Assembly (NCBI RefSeq): GCF_000685395.1
Contig: NZ_AVSQ01000015.1
Location: 124,001-188,000 of the forward strand
DNA length: 64,000 nt
Source of the DNA: Candidatus Nitrosotenuis chungbukensis
GTDB taxonomy: Archaea > Thermoproteota > Nitrososphaeria > Nitrososphaerales > Nitrosopumilaceae
Direction of reading: 5' to 3'
Of the stretch, positions 50,930-59,908 are shown piece by piece. Numbering within the stretch: position 1 is the stretch's first letter; the number at the start of each line of letters is the position of its first letter. The position numbers were made by a program, and so were the translations under genes. The notes under the pieces were generated by a model. It did no database searches, was not told the origin of the DNA, and was given only the letters and a program-made list of their open reading frames with translations.

Positions 50930-51847
50930 TTGAACTATCTAAAGACTGAACTGCACTGTCATAACAATTTCTCAAACTTTCATGTGGGCGAAGACGAGGC
51001 ACCATATGACTGTGACATAACAATATCTGAGCAGCTAGAAAGATCGCATGCCCTTGGGCTTGATGCGCTTTTTGTAACAAACCACAACACTTTGAATGGC
51101 TATAGGCAAATTCTCGAATACAAAAATAACCATGCAAAATACAAAAAGATCCAAATTTTGCCAGCAGAAGAAATCACGACTGACACCGGTGCACATGTGA
51201 TAGCATATGGGATCTCAAGGGAAATCAGGGCAGGCCTTACGTTAGAAGAGATAATCGATGAAATCAGCAAACAAGACGCGGTGTCTTGTGCCCCGCACCC
51301 GTTTAGCCTGCTTGATGCTCTGAGAGAAAAGGCAAAGATGTGTGATCTAGTTGAGATTTTCAATAGCAATAACGTTGACGTGATATCAAATGCACGAGCA
51401 ACCAAGTTTTCGCTTGACAATAACAAAATTGGCATCTCTGGAAGTGACTCGCACGTTCTTTCGACACTTGGAAGATGTGTAAATCTCGTCGAATCCGAAA
51501 ACACGCTAGATGATGTACTGTATGCGATGAGGCATGGAAGAATAACCATACAGAACACCGGCTATGCGCACGAAAAGGAAACACTAGAGCACATCAAGTA
51601 CAAGATCAACAATTCAAAGGACTATCTTGCAGAATACATTCGAGAACATTATCCAAATTCACAATGGATGTTTTCATTGTTGCTCAAAATGTATTCCCTG
51701 AATCAAAACAGCTATCTCTGGTCGCTAATATACAAACTGTCTGTGTATCTGATGAAGCGAATATCAAAGAAAATCAATCTGCTTGATTATGATGCGTCTC
51801 CATTAAAGAATAGAAATATTGCCGATATGCTAAGGATGGCAATCTGA
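50930..51847 (+). CDS. PHP-domain metal-dependent hydrolase-like protein
   Basis: This 305-residue protein shows the PHP metal-ligand motifs: ELHCHNNFS, TNHNT, CAPHPF and GSDSH. PHP enzymes include phosphatases and polymerase-associated esterases; the substrate here is unknown. The C-terminal 80 residues (NSQWMFSLLLKMYSLNQNSY) form an extra helical tail. Start TTG, with box GGATTATAATAATAAC at 50894-50909 about 26 bases upstream. Confidence 0.85.
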   Translation: MNYLKTELHCHNNFSNFHVGEDEAPYDCDITISEQLERSHALGLDALFVTNHNTLNGYRQILEYKNNHAKYKKIQILPAEEITTDTGAHVIAYGISREIRAGLTLEEIIDEISKQDAVSCAPHPFSLLDALREKAKMCDLVEIFNSNNVDVISNARATKFSLDNNKIGISGSDSHVLSTLGRCVNLVESENTLDDVLYAMRHGRITIQNTGYAHEKETLEHIKYKINNSKDYLAEYIREHYPNSQWMFSLLLKMYSLNQNSYLWSLIYKLSVYLMKRISKKINLLDYDASPLKNRNIADMLRMAI

Positions 51848-51993
51848 CTGTCTACACAACAACCTGATCTGGAATGCGTCTTCGTCATGCAATGCCAACT
51901 GTTTTAAAAACTTAATCTAAGCTAATTCTGTTAATGTTTCGTTACTACATAAAATAGATTTTAATATGACAAACAAGCCTTTGACAAATATCG

Positions 51994-52227
51994 ATGAGTG
52001 CAACGACTAAAAAACTAGATGCGCGTGGATTGTTCTGCCCGGAACCTGTATTTAGAACAAAGATTGAGGTTGAGAAAATGCAAGTAGGTGAAACACTGAC
52101 TGTTCTTGCAGATGATCCAAACGCTGAGGAAGACATATCACGGTGGGTCAAGCGAACCGGACACGAACTCCTGTCTCTTCAAAAAAGAGATACCGAATTA
52201 GAATTTTCAATTAAAAAGGTGAAATAG
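51994..52227 (+). CDS. tusA: TusA-family sulfur carrier protein
   Basis: The 77-residue protein has the TusA/SirA signature DARGLFCPEPVFRTKIEVEK with the persulfide cysteine C15 in CPEP. TusA proteins relay sulfur between cysteine desulfurases or rhodaneses and biosynthetic acceptors. Three bases separate its stop from cysteine synthase, so the two are an operon. A TTTTAATATG promoter box lies at 51959-51968. Confidence 0.92.
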   Translation: MSATTKKLDARGLFCPEPVFRTKIEVEKMQVGETLTVLADDPNAEEDISRWVKRTGHELLSLQKRDTELEFSIKKVK

Positions 52228-52230
52228 TTA

Positions 52231-53229
52231 GTGGCAACCAAAGTTCTGACTGATGCAGACATCCTAAACAGAATTGGGAATACTCCGCTTGTAAAGCTAG
52301 AATCGTTATCAACTGGCAAAGTAAATTATTATGCAAAACTGGAAAGCCACAATCCGTTTGGCTCCGTAAAGGATAGGGCGGCATATTGGATGATTAAGGA
52401 TGCCGAAGAAAAAGGCAGGCTAAAACGAGGCGAGACAATAATCATAGAGCCAACATCTGGAAACACGGGCATAGCCCTTACTGGAATTGCAAGCATCCTT
52501 GGATACAAAGTTGAAATAGTTATTCCAGAAAAAGCAAGCGAAGAAACAAAAAAGATAATCTCAGACCTTGGTGCCACAATCCACCAAACAAGTGATGATC
52601 TGTGTCCAAAGGTCGGCGCTGGAACTGATCAAAGCATTGCACTCGCTACGTCAATTGCATCCTCACGACCTGACAAGTATTTCTCACCAAACCAGTATTC
52701 AAATGAGGCAAATTACATGGGCCATTACAAGGGAACAGGACCCGAAATCTGGAAGCAGACGGAAGGGCGGATAACTCATTTTTTCACAGGAGTCGGGACG
52801 GGAGGGACCGTCACTGGAATATCCGCTTTTCTCAAAGAGCAAAACCCCAAAGTTAAAACAATAGCGGTTCAACCACAACAAAACCACCTGATTCAGGGAT
52901 TGCGCAACTTTGAAGAGTCTGCAAAGCCTGATCTGTTCCTAAGGCGAGAAAACGTTGTTGATGATTGGATAACAATAACAAACGAACAAGCATTTGCAGC
53001 TGTCAAAGAAATATTCCAAAAAGAAAGACTGCTTGTTAGCCCATCGTCCGCCGCGGTTTATGCTGGAATGAAGAACTATCCTATCGACGAAGGACACGTG
53101 GTTGGAATTTTTGCAGATGATGGAAGAAAATTCAAGAGCCTATATGCACAACAAAAGATTTTCACAGAAGGTGATTTCGATCTTGCCCTTAAGGAAGCAA
53201 AGCATCTTTCAAATATTGTCTATCTGTAA
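52231..53229 (+). CDS. cysM: Cysteine synthase / cystathionine beta-synthase family PLP enzyme
   Basis: This PLP-dependent beta-replacement enzyme makes cysteine from an activated serine. The PLP lysine is K47 (GSVKDR), and TSGNTG (75-80) binds phosphate. FTGVGTGGTVTGISAFLKEQ and SPSSAAVYAGM further fit the fold. The 332 residues end without CBS domains. It starts GTG and follows tusA by 3 bases. Whether the acceptor is O-phosphoserine, O-acetylserine or a thiocarboxylate/TusA-bound sulfur is not decided by sequence. Confidence 0.9.
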   Translation: MATKVLTDADILNRIGNTPLVKLESLSTGKVNYYAKLESHNPFGSVKDRAAYWMIKDAEEKGRLKRGETIIIEPTSGNTGIALTGIASILGYKVEIVIPEKASEETKKIISDLGATIHQTSDDLCPKVGAGTDQSIALATSIASSRPDKYFSPNQYSNEANYMGHYKGTGPEIWKQTEGRITHFFTGVGTGGTVTGISAFLKEQNPKVKTIAVQPQQNHLIQGLRNFEESAKPDLFLRRENVVDDWITITNEQAFAAVKEIFQKERLLVSPSSAAVYAGMKNYPIDEGHVVGIFADDGRKFKSLYAQQKIFTEGDFDLALKEAKHLSNIVYL

Positions 53230-53230
53230 C

Positions 53231-53686
53231 CTACGCCTGAATTTTACCTATCATTGTGTTTAGTGAAAATGGTTTTTCAAGAATTTCGACAGATTCTGGT
53301 ACTGTTCCTGGTGCTTTAAGCAGGGAATTGATGTCGTAGGCAGAGGCAAAAATGATTCTCTGATTTGGCCTTTTGTCTAGAATTTCCTTCGCCACTTCAA
53401 CTCCGCTTTTTTTAGGCATGTTGTTGTCTAGCAAGACCACGTCAAAGGGGTTTTTGTCTAGCGATTCAAATTCTGTTTTTGCAAGTTCCTGCGTATATTT
53501 TTCCAGACACTCTTGGCCGTCTCTTGCAACAGTTACACTGTGGCCGTTTTTTTCAAGTATTTTTGTGTACTGGGTAATAGTAAACGCATTGTCTTCTGCA
53601 ACCAATATGTTTAGAGTCATTTTTAATTTTTCATTCGCGGATTCATACATTAAGTTGAGTCTGTCTAAACTAGACGAACAATGCAT
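53231..53686 (-). CDS. Response regulator receiver protein
   Basis: This is a single receiver domain of about 129 residues. Acidic pocket ILVAEDNAFT, phosphoacceptor D87 in VVLLDNNMP, and the conserved lysine in LEKPF are all present, and there is no output domain. The ATG at 53686 overlaps the kinase stop (TAATG), which argues for coupling; an internal ATG at 53620 would remove a 22-residue extension and is also possible. It is the cognate partner of the kinase. Confidence 0.9.
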   Translation of the reverse strand: MHCSSSLDRLNLMYESANEKLKMTLNILVAEDNAFTITQYTKILEKNGHSVTVARDGQECLEKYTQELAKTEFESLDKNPFDVVLLDNNMPKKSGVEVAKEILDKRPNQRIIFASAYDINSLLKAPGTVPESVEILEKPFSLNTMIGKIQA

Positions 53687-55113
53687 TAATTGGTCAACGG
53701 ATTGATGGTTTTTCTCTGTGCTAGCGGTATTGAAAACTCAAATGTTGCTCCACCATCTTTGTTGTTTCGTGCAGTGATTCTGCCCCCATGCGCGGAAATT
53801 ATTCCCTTGCACAAAAATAGCCCAAGGCCGTTGCCTCCCTGATTTTCGCTCTCATGACCCTTTGTCACAAACTTGCCAAAAATATTTGGCAAAACCTCCT
53901 CTGGTATGCCAAGGCCAGTATCGCTTACCGTGATAAGAAATTCGTTTGAACTCTTGCTAATCTCAGTCTTTATTCTAATTGTACCGTTTTCCGTAAATTT
54001 GATTGAATTGTTGATGATATTTCGAAGTACTTGTTCAATTCGTGTCCTGTCCAGTGTTATTTCGATATCGCCGTCTAGCTCTTCTACAATTCTGACGTTT
54101 TTGTTTAGTCCCGTCTTTAACATCCTAGTTGTCTCTAAAATTAATTCGTTAATCCTGCATTTTTCTTGATATAATGTTAGACGATTACTTTCAATCCTAG
54201 TTACGTCAAGCACATCGTTTGCCAGGTTTTGTAGTTTTTTTGCAAGTGTCGTTACTCCGTCCCACGCCTCTTTCTGGTCGATGTCTCCTGACTGTGCAAG
54301 CTCTGCAAAGCCGAAGATTGGCTGAATGGGGCTTTTTAGTTCGTGAGACGCTATGCTTATGAAATCGTCTTTTAACTTGTCAAGATCACGAAGTTTTTTG
54401 TTTGCCTCCTGTAATTCTATGGTTTTTGATTCTATCTCTTTTTTTAGCTCAGCATTATTTTCATGCATGAAATGTCTAAGTGAAATTGCAATTATCCCTA
54501 CAACTATCATGATTCCGATTTGTACTATGAGCCATCCGCGTTCATGACCCTCGATTGCATTAATCGATTGCTCGTTGAGTTTTTTAATCTCATTTGACGT
54601 GTTGTCTATTTTCTCCTTGAACTGGGTTTCCTTTAATGCAATTTGTTTTAGTAGAAAATCACTTTGAGTGGAACTTAGCGAATCCTTTGCCATGTATTCA
54701 AACTCATTATGTGTTTGCTCAACGTCTAAGAACATTTTGTGAATCTGTTTAAAGTCATTGCCGTCTGCATCTGTCGGTGCCATATTGTATCCTGTCTCAG
54801 CTAGCTTTTTTCCTTGTGCTATGTTTGATTTTATGATGGTGTTGCTTGACCAAAATTCTTCTTTTGCAATGTCAGAATCCGTCTCTGATAGCTGTCCAGT
54901 TTTGATCTTTTCAAAATTTGCAACCTGATTTGCTTGGTGGTACTTGATTTCGCCAAGAGTGTTTTGTAATGGCTCATATTCTTGTGATATGTTTATGATT
55001 TCATTACTGACTTTGGACATTTGATACGTGCCAAACAGGATGGTAATTCCTAACAGTAGGATGATTATTCCGACCATGCCGCTGATCTTAAAGCTAGTCT
55101 TTCCGGCAAACAT
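53686..55113 (-). CDS. Membrane sensor histidine kinase
   Basis: This 475-residue kinase has TM1 about residues 11-30, an external helical sensor region (31-193), TM2 194-212, a coiled linker, HisKA with H257 (IASHELKSPIQP), and HATPase_c with NNSIKF, DTGLGIP and GGNGLGLFLC. The ligand is unknown; the helical sensor region resembles four-helix-bundle input domains. It is co-transcribed with the receiver protein. Confidence 0.92.
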   Translation of the reverse strand: MFAGKTSFKISGMVGIIILLLGITILFGTYQMSKVSNEIINISQEYEPLQNTLGEIKYHQANQVANFEKIKTGQLSETDSDIAKEEFWSSNTIIKSNIAQGKKLAETGYNMAPTDADGNDFKQIHKMFLDVEQTHNEFEYMAKDSLSSTQSDFLLKQIALKETQFKEKIDNTSNEIKKLNEQSINAIEGHERGWLIVQIGIMIVVGIIAISLRHFMHENNAELKKEIESKTIELQEANKKLRDLDKLKDDFISIASHELKSPIQPIFGFAELAQSGDIDQKEAWDGVTTLAKKLQNLANDVLDVTRIESNRLTLYQEKCRINELILETTRMLKTGLNKNVRIVEELDGDIEITLDRTRIEQVLRNIINNSIKFTENGTIRIKTEISKSSNEFLITVSDTGLGIPEEVLPNIFGKFVTKGHESENQGGNGLGLFLCKGIISAHGGRITARNNKDGGATFEFSIPLAQRKTINPLTN

Positions 55114-55196
55114 GCTATCGCCCTGAAAAACTGTTCATGCTTTTAGTTATTTTCTGGATTCTTTCTGTGAATGTTTGTTCGAGCTGAACAGACTTA

Positions 55197-56186
55197 CTAT
55201 GCTTTGTTTTCAGTTAGGTATCTGTCAACATCAATTGCGGCCATGCATCCGTAGCCTGCCGCCGTAATTGCTTGTCTGTACCTGTGATCGTGGACGTCTC
55301 CTGCAGCAAACACTCCTTCAACGTTTGTCTTGGTGTGGTCTTTTAGAACGATGTATCCTTGGGAATCAAGATCTACCTGGTTTTCAAAAATCTTGGTGTT
55401 TGGAGTGTGACCTATTGCGACAAATATGCCGCCAGCTGTTAGCGTTGTAATCTCTCCAGTCTTTATGTTTTTTAATATCGCCTTTTGGACTTTTTGATCT
55501 CCTTGTATGTCTGTGATTTCGCTGTTCCAATGGAACTGTATCTTTGGGTTGGCCATGGCTCTTTCTTGCATTACCTTGCTTGCTCTGAGCTGATCCCTTC
55601 TGTGTATCATGTGGACCCTGCTGCCAAATTTTGTCAAAAACATGCCCTCCTCAATAGCGGAATCTCCTCCACCGACTACCACTATTTCCTGATTTCTAAA
55701 AAATGGCCCATCACACGTGGCGCAATACGATACCCCCTTACCCCCAAAGGTGGTCTCTCCAGGCAATCCCAATTTTTTTGGCGACGCACCGGTTGCAATA
55801 ATTACTGCCCTGCACTCGTATTCCTCTGATGCGGTCAATATCTTAAACGGTTTGTGTCTAAAGTCTACGTCGATAACCTCGTCATCGATTATCGCAGTTC
55901 CCATTCTTTCTGTTTGTTTTCTCATCGTTATCATAAGATCAGGGCCCATTATGCCGTCTGCGAACCCTGGATAGTTCTCAACATCTGTCGTGTTCATTAG
56001 CTGGCCGCCGGGCAAAATTCCTGATATTATCAAAGTATCGTATCGTGCACGAGAGCAGTAAATTCCAGCCGTGTATCCTGCAGGGCCTGCGCCGATTATG
56101 ATCACGTCGTACTTTGTTTTCTTTTTTTCTGGCTTACTTGGACTGTCTCTTTCAATTAATACTGAGGAGCCAGCATCTGACATCAT
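55197..56186 (-). CDS. trxB: Thioredoxin reductase
   Basis: This 329-residue flavoprotein transfers electrons from NAD(P)H to thioredoxin. The FAD motif IIIGAGPAGYTAGIYC, redox-active pair C155/C158 (SYCATCDGPFF), NAD(P) motif VVVGGGDSAIEEG and final FAD motif GVFAAGDVHD are all intact. An N-terminal extension of about 25 polar residues is slightly longer than in Escherichia coli. It follows the DUF6775-like and thi4 genes on the same strand. Confidence 0.95.
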   Translation of the reverse strand: MMSDAGSSVLIERDSPSKPEKKKTKYDVIIIGAGPAGYTAGIYCSRARYDTLIISGILPGGQLMNTTDVENYPGFADGIMGPDLMITMRKQTERMGTAIIDDEVIDVDFRHKPFKILTASEEYECRAVIIATGASPKKLGLPGETTFGGKGVSYCATCDGPFFRNQEIVVVGGGDSAIEEGMFLTKFGSRVHMIHRRDQLRASKVMQERAMANPKIQFHWNSEITDIQGDQKVQKAILKNIKTGEITTLTAGGIFVAIGHTPNTKIFENQVDLDSQGYIVLKDHTKTNVEGVFAAGDVHDHRYRQAITAAGYGCMAAIDVDRYLTENKA

Positions 56187-56217
56187 GAATATGAGTAAAA
56201 AATATCAACAATTTAAG

Positions 56218-57000
56218 TCATTCAAGGTGCGACGTCCAATTTTTTAGAATATCCGAATGTTTGCTGCAGAGTTTTCCAAATTCAATCTGTGAATACAAAA
56301 GATCACGCTGCCAATGAGCATTGTTTAATCTACAGTCTAAAAGATCACAAAACGATTCGCCCGTGATGTAATAGAATAATGCCTGTAGGCAGTACCCCTC
56401 AACTATTTTTCCAAGCCGCGAGTCATGATATTCCAAATACGTGCCTTGGTGCTTTTTTTTAATGGATTCGATGTTTAGGCCTTGTCCGTAATTTGTCATC
56501 AAATCCATATAGTATTGGCGCGGTTTTGCGGGCGCCTCGATTATCCCAGTAGTTGAAATGATGGATGGGTTTGCGCCAATTAGCGCTCTCCCATGGTATC
56601 TGTAATCGCCGGAATCAAAAGTACAGGTAAGCTTGTTTGTGAAAATAAAATGAAAGTCTTCCGTGGTTAACTCGTCACTTGGTATCAAACTTGAGACTAT
56701 TCTCTGAAATTCAAACCCGTCATAAAGCACGATGTTTTCAACCTTGGACGTGTTCTGGAACGTCTGTTTTTCAAATTCCACCTCTTCATTGGCAGGTATA
56801 TGCCTTTGAAACGGTTGGCGCACGTTGAAAATTCTGGATGATGCAAGATCATATGCCGTTGCCTCTGTTGCGCTTTTGAAAATATTTTCTCGCCTTACCG
56901 TCTTGACGTGAAAAGTTTTTTGTAAAAAATCTGCCAGGTTGCTGATGGCTATTTCTGGGACGGAAGGTTCGTCGTATAGAAAAAGTCTAGATATTCTCAC
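56218..57000 (-). CDS. Hypothetical protein resembling DUF6775
   Basis: The 260-residue protein begins ISRLFLYDEPSVPEIAISNL and contains FTNKLTCTFDSGDYRYHGRAL and GTYLEYHDSRLGKIVEGYCL. I recall this as an archaeal conserved family (DUF6775, listed as a putative metallopeptidase), but I see no HExxH; the match is from memory. It lies 7 bases after thi4 and upstream of trxB, so an operon is likely. Confidence 0.7.
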   Translation of the reverse strand: MRISRLFLYDEPSVPEIAISNLADFLQKTFHVKTVRRENIFKSATEATAYDLASSRIFNVRQPFQRHIPANEEVEFEKQTFQNTSKVENIVLYDGFEFQRIVSSLIPSDELTTEDFHFIFTNKLTCTFDSGDYRYHGRALIGANPSIISTTGIIEAPAKPRQYYMDLMTNYGQGLNIESIKKKHQGTYLEYHDSRLGKIVEGYCLQALFYYITGESFCDLLDCRLNNAHWQRDLLYSQIEFGKLCSKHSDILKNWTSHLE

Positions 57001-57007
57001 GTGATTA

Positions 57008-57826
57008 TTAGCTTCTGTTGAGTTCTTTTAGTTTTGCAGCCGTGATTTCAGCTGCCCTTTTTCCAGAAAACAACATCGAGCCAAACGTTGGTCCCATTCT
57101 TGGAAGACCGTGTGTTTCGGTAACTGACATTCCTGCAATTACTAGTCCTGGGTAGATCTCGCCCGTATATTCTACAACTTTGTCCTCGCCGTCTTCGACC
57201 CACATTGGATTCATTCCCTTCCATTCTACAAGCTTCCTATCGACTAGTCTTTTTACCGCGACAGAGTCGTGGCCTGACGCATCAATTACCATTTTTGATT
57301 CAAGTGCTACTGGGTCTACGCACGTGATGTTCCTTGGTAGGGCAGAGACTGGCATCCAGTTGACAACTAGTCCTGACACTCTGCCGTATTTTAGGACGAG
57401 ATCATCAAATTTAGTCAGATTGAGGAATTTTACTCCTGCATCACACGTGGCTGCTATTAGCTTTGATACTGCGTGAGGACCAGCTGTAATGTATAGTCCG
57501 TCTGAGACTTTTTTGTATGGGACTCCTAGCTCATCCCACACCTTTTGCGCCGGTGCACGTACTGTTACTGGGTTCATCATGTATCCTCCAAGCCAGTATC
57601 CTCCGCCTAGGTAGTTGTTCTGTTCTATGATCAGAACCTTGTAGCCCATGAGCGAAAGCTCGCGTCCAGCTGTGAGGCCTGCCGGACCCGCGCCTATGAT
57701 TATTACATCTGATGTAATGTGATCTGTAAACACTGAGAAGAATTCGTCTGCAATTGCCCTTGTTATCTGAGCTTCACTGACGTCTGTGAAAATTTTTGTC
57801 TTTTCTGTAACTGACGTACTTTGCAT
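57008..57826 (-). CDS. thi4: Thiazole synthase Thi4, cysteine (suicide-type) form
   Basis: This protein builds the ADP-thiazole half of thiamine from NAD and glycine. The 272 residues have the FAD/NAD motif VIIIGAGPAGLTAGREL, the ENNYLGGGYWLGGYM-type NNYLGGGYWLGGYMM block, and TETHGLPRMGPTFG. The residue before VDP in ITCVDPVAL is C169. In archaeal sulfide-using Thi4 this position is usually histidine, whereas yeast uses a cysteine that donates its own sulfur. So this protein should be single-turnover. It is first of a minus-strand operon. Confidence 0.9.
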   Translation of the reverse strand: MQSTSVTEKTKIFTDVSEAQITRAIADEFFSVFTDHITSDVIIIGAGPAGLTAGRELSLMGYKVLIIEQNNYLGGGYWLGGYMMNPVTVRAPAQKVWDELGVPYKKVSDGLYITAGPHAVSKLIAATCDAGVKFLNLTKFDDLVLKYGRVSGLVVNWMPVSALPRNITCVDPVALESKMVIDASGHDSVAVKRLVDRKLVEWKGMNPMWVEDGEDKVVEYTGEIYPGLVIAGMSVTETHGLPRMGPTFGSMLFSGKRAAEITAAKLKELNRS

Positions 57827-57878
57827 GAATTTAGACCTGTTAGAACCAATTAATAGTTTATTGTCAAAAACACGATTT

Positions 57879-57910
57879 CAGTATATGGTGAGTGAACCCA
57901 CCATATACTG
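57879..57910. promoter_or_regulatory. Perfect 12-bp inverted repeat upstream of thi4 and the siroheme reductase
   Basis: CAGTATATGGTG (57879-57890), an 8-base spacer AGTGAACC, and CACCATATACTG (57899-57910) form an exact palindrome. It lies 53-84 bases before the thi4 ATG. A thiamine- or sulfur-responsive operator is a fair guess, and it also spans the start of a small ORF. Confidence 0.5.
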
Positions 57911-57980
57911 CCGGTATGGTTACTTTGCTATGAATTCGGTTGAAAATTCCGAGAAAAAAAGCTTTTGCAGATCTGATTAG
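57885..57980 (+). CDS. Putative 31-residue micro-protein between thi4 and the sulfite/nitrite reductase
   Basis: ATG 57885 opens MVSEPTIYCRYGYFAMNSVE, then NSEKKSFCRSD and a stop. A TAGTTTATTG box at 57854-57863 is about 26 bases upstream and could also serve thi4 in the opposite direction. The two cysteines 19 apart could form a disulfide or bind metal. The start lies within the palindrome. The frame could be accidental. Confidence 0.35.
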   Translation: MVSEPTIYCRYGYFAMNSVENSEKKSFCRSD

Positions 57981-58065
57981 GCGGCACTAATCTCAATAAA
58001 TCCAATAAAGTGGAAAATTATGACTGTCATCTCATGTATGGTGACGAAAATACCTTCTTTCAAAA

Positions 58066-58074
58066 ATTTATATC
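58066..58074 (+). promoter_or_regulatory. TATA box of the sulfite/nitrite reductase gene
   Basis: TTTATATCT lies about 24 bases before GTG 58094 and decides that start over the in-frame GTG at 58010. Confidence 0.6.
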
Positions 58075-58093
58075 TAAATTTAAAAAAGCTTAT

Positions 58094-59908
58094 GTGAATT
58101 TGAGCAGTACTGTAGTAAAACCGGCAAAGGACAGCAAAGCGCCCAAAATCAACTGGGCAAGGGTAGAGGAGGCTGAAAATTTCGCAAAAACCGTCAAACT
58201 CTTCAGGCAAGGCAAAATCGATTCTGACTCCTTTAGGAGATTCCGTTTACAACATGGCGCATATGGCACTAGGATGACTGACGATTATGCGATGGTTAGA
58301 ATTAAACTCCCTGCAGGAGAGATTTATCCAAACCAGTTAGAAAAACTGGCGCACCTCAGTGAGGCATTTTCAATAGGAAGCGCGCATGTCTCGACAAGGC
58401 AAAACATCCAGCTTCATTGGGTGATCTTAGAGGATGTGTCTGAAATAATGCGCGGCCTAACCGATGTTGGTCTTACGTCAAGGGAGGCATGTGGAAACGC
58501 AGTTCGAAACGTAATGTGTAGCCCGCTTGCAGGAGTTTGTGGTGCAGAAGAGTTTGATGCGACTCCTTATGCCATTGCAACTGCAAAGTTTTTCCTGAGA
58601 AACCCGCTGAATCAGGCGCTGCCGAGAAAATTCAAATTCAATTTTACGTGCTGTGAGAAACACGGAATGGTGAGAATGACCGATGTTGGACTAATTCCGC
58701 AATTAAGATCAGTTGACGGAAGGCCTCAGCGCGGATTTAAGATTTTTCTTGGAGGTGGTCTTGGTAACAAGTCATTTGTCGGACACCAGCTTGAAGACTT
58801 TACACCGGAAGAAGATTTGCTGTACACATCGATTGCGGTGCTCAGAATATTTGACAGACTTGGTGATAGGAAGAACACCGCCCGAAACAGAATGAGATAC
58901 CTCGTTGATCAAATGGGATGGGAAAACTTCCAAAACTTGGTCCTAAAGGAAAGGGCAGTTGTTAGGGCAACCCAGTCTGTAGTGGTCACTCTGGACATCG
59001 ATGATGCTCCTGCAAAAATTTCAAACCCTATTAGAATTTCTGGCTCTGATGGAAAATCCATTCCAGACGGTTTTTCGCGATGGCGAAAAAACAACACATA
59101 TGAACAAAAGCAAAAGGGCTATCATTCTGTGTCGTTAACGCTTGAGGCCGGTGACATCACTGCAAATCAACTCAAGGCCCTAGCTGACATCTGCAGAGAG
59201 TTTTCAGCGGAAGGCTATGGAAGAACTGGATTTAATCAAGACGTGCTCATCAGATGGGTGCAAGAATCTGACTTGGCACAACTGTACTCGCGACTATTGG
59301 AAATAGGACTGGCAAATCCCGGCTCGCTCACAATGGCACATCCTGTTGGCTGCTCTGGCACGACATCGTGCAATCTGGCCCTGACAAATTCACATAGATT
59401 GGCAAAAGAAATCCAAAGAAAGTTCATTGATTTGAAACTTGATGAGGATGACGACCTTAGGGATTCTAATATCAAAATAAGCGGATGCCCAAACTCGTGT
59501 GGGCAGCACGAAATTGCGACAATTGGATTCTTTGGCGGCGGCGGACGAAACGAAGCCAAAGACATGTATCCTGTTTACCAGCTCTCGCTTGGCGGCAGAT
59601 CCGACGGCGAGACGATGCTTGGAGTCAACGTGCTTAGGATTCCTGCAAAAAGGGTAATTCCTGCAATTTTGAAAATCATAGAAACGTTCAAGGCAGATAA
59701 AAAATCAAATGACACTCTCAAGTCCTGGGTTCACAAAATTGTCACTGGCCACAGTGACTCTAATGCGAAATCCATCGCTGACATTAAAAAAATACTCCTG
59801 CCGCTTACTGAGGTGCCGTCCATTGCTGATGACAAGGACTTTTACGCCGACTATGGAAGCGATTCAAGCTATCACACTAGAACTGGCAAGGGTGAATGTG
59901 CTGCTTGA
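58094..59908 (+). CDS. Siroheme/[4Fe-4S] sulfite or nitrite reductase (assimilatory type)
   Basis: This enzyme does six-electron reduction using ferredoxin. From GTG 58094 it has 604 residues: two ferrodoxin-like repeats (HGAYGTRMTDDYAMVRIKLP and KGYHSVSLTLEAGDI), SAHVSTRQNIQLHWV, and the cluster/siroheme cysteines C420, C426 (GCSGTTSC), C465 and C469 (GCPNSC). Sulfite versus nitrite cannot be told from motifs. The neighbouring rhodanese overlap and Thi4/TusA/CysM context favour sulfite. An upstream GTG at 58010 would add 28 odd residues. Confidence 0.93.
   Translation: MNLSSTVVKPAKDSKAPKINWARVEEAENFAKTVKLFRQGKIDSDSFRRFRLQHGAYGTRMTDDYAMVRIKLPAGEIYPNQLEKLAHLSEAFSIGSAHVSTRQNIQLHWVILEDVSEIMRGLTDVGLTSREACGNAVRNVMCSPLAGVCGAEEFDATPYAIATAKFFLRNPLNQALPRKFKFNFTCCEKHGMVRMTDVGLIPQLRSVDGRPQRGFKIFLGGGLGNKSFVGHQLEDFTPEEDLLYTSIAVLRIFDRLGDRKNTARNRMRYLVDQMGWENFQNLVLKERAVVRATQSVVVTLDIDDAPAKISNPIRISGSDGKSIPDGFSRWRKNNTYEQKQKGYHSVSLTLEAGDITANQLKALADICREFSAEGYGRTGFNQDVLIRWVQESDLAQLYSRLLEIGLANPGSLTMAHPVGCSGTTSCNLALTNSHRLAKEIQRKFIDLKLDEDDDLRDSNIKISGCPNSCGQHEIATIGFFGGGGRNEAKDMYPVYQLSLGGRSDGETMLGVNVLRIPAKRVIPAILKIIETFKADKKSNDTLKSWVHKIVTGHSDSNAKSIADIKKILLPLTEVPSIADDKDFYADYGSDSSYHTRTGKGECAA

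Noticed and set aside
58010-58093. 28-residue extension of the siroheme reductase from GTG 58010
   Set aside because: The TATA box at 58066-58074 lies inside this stretch, so the mRNA should begin downstream.
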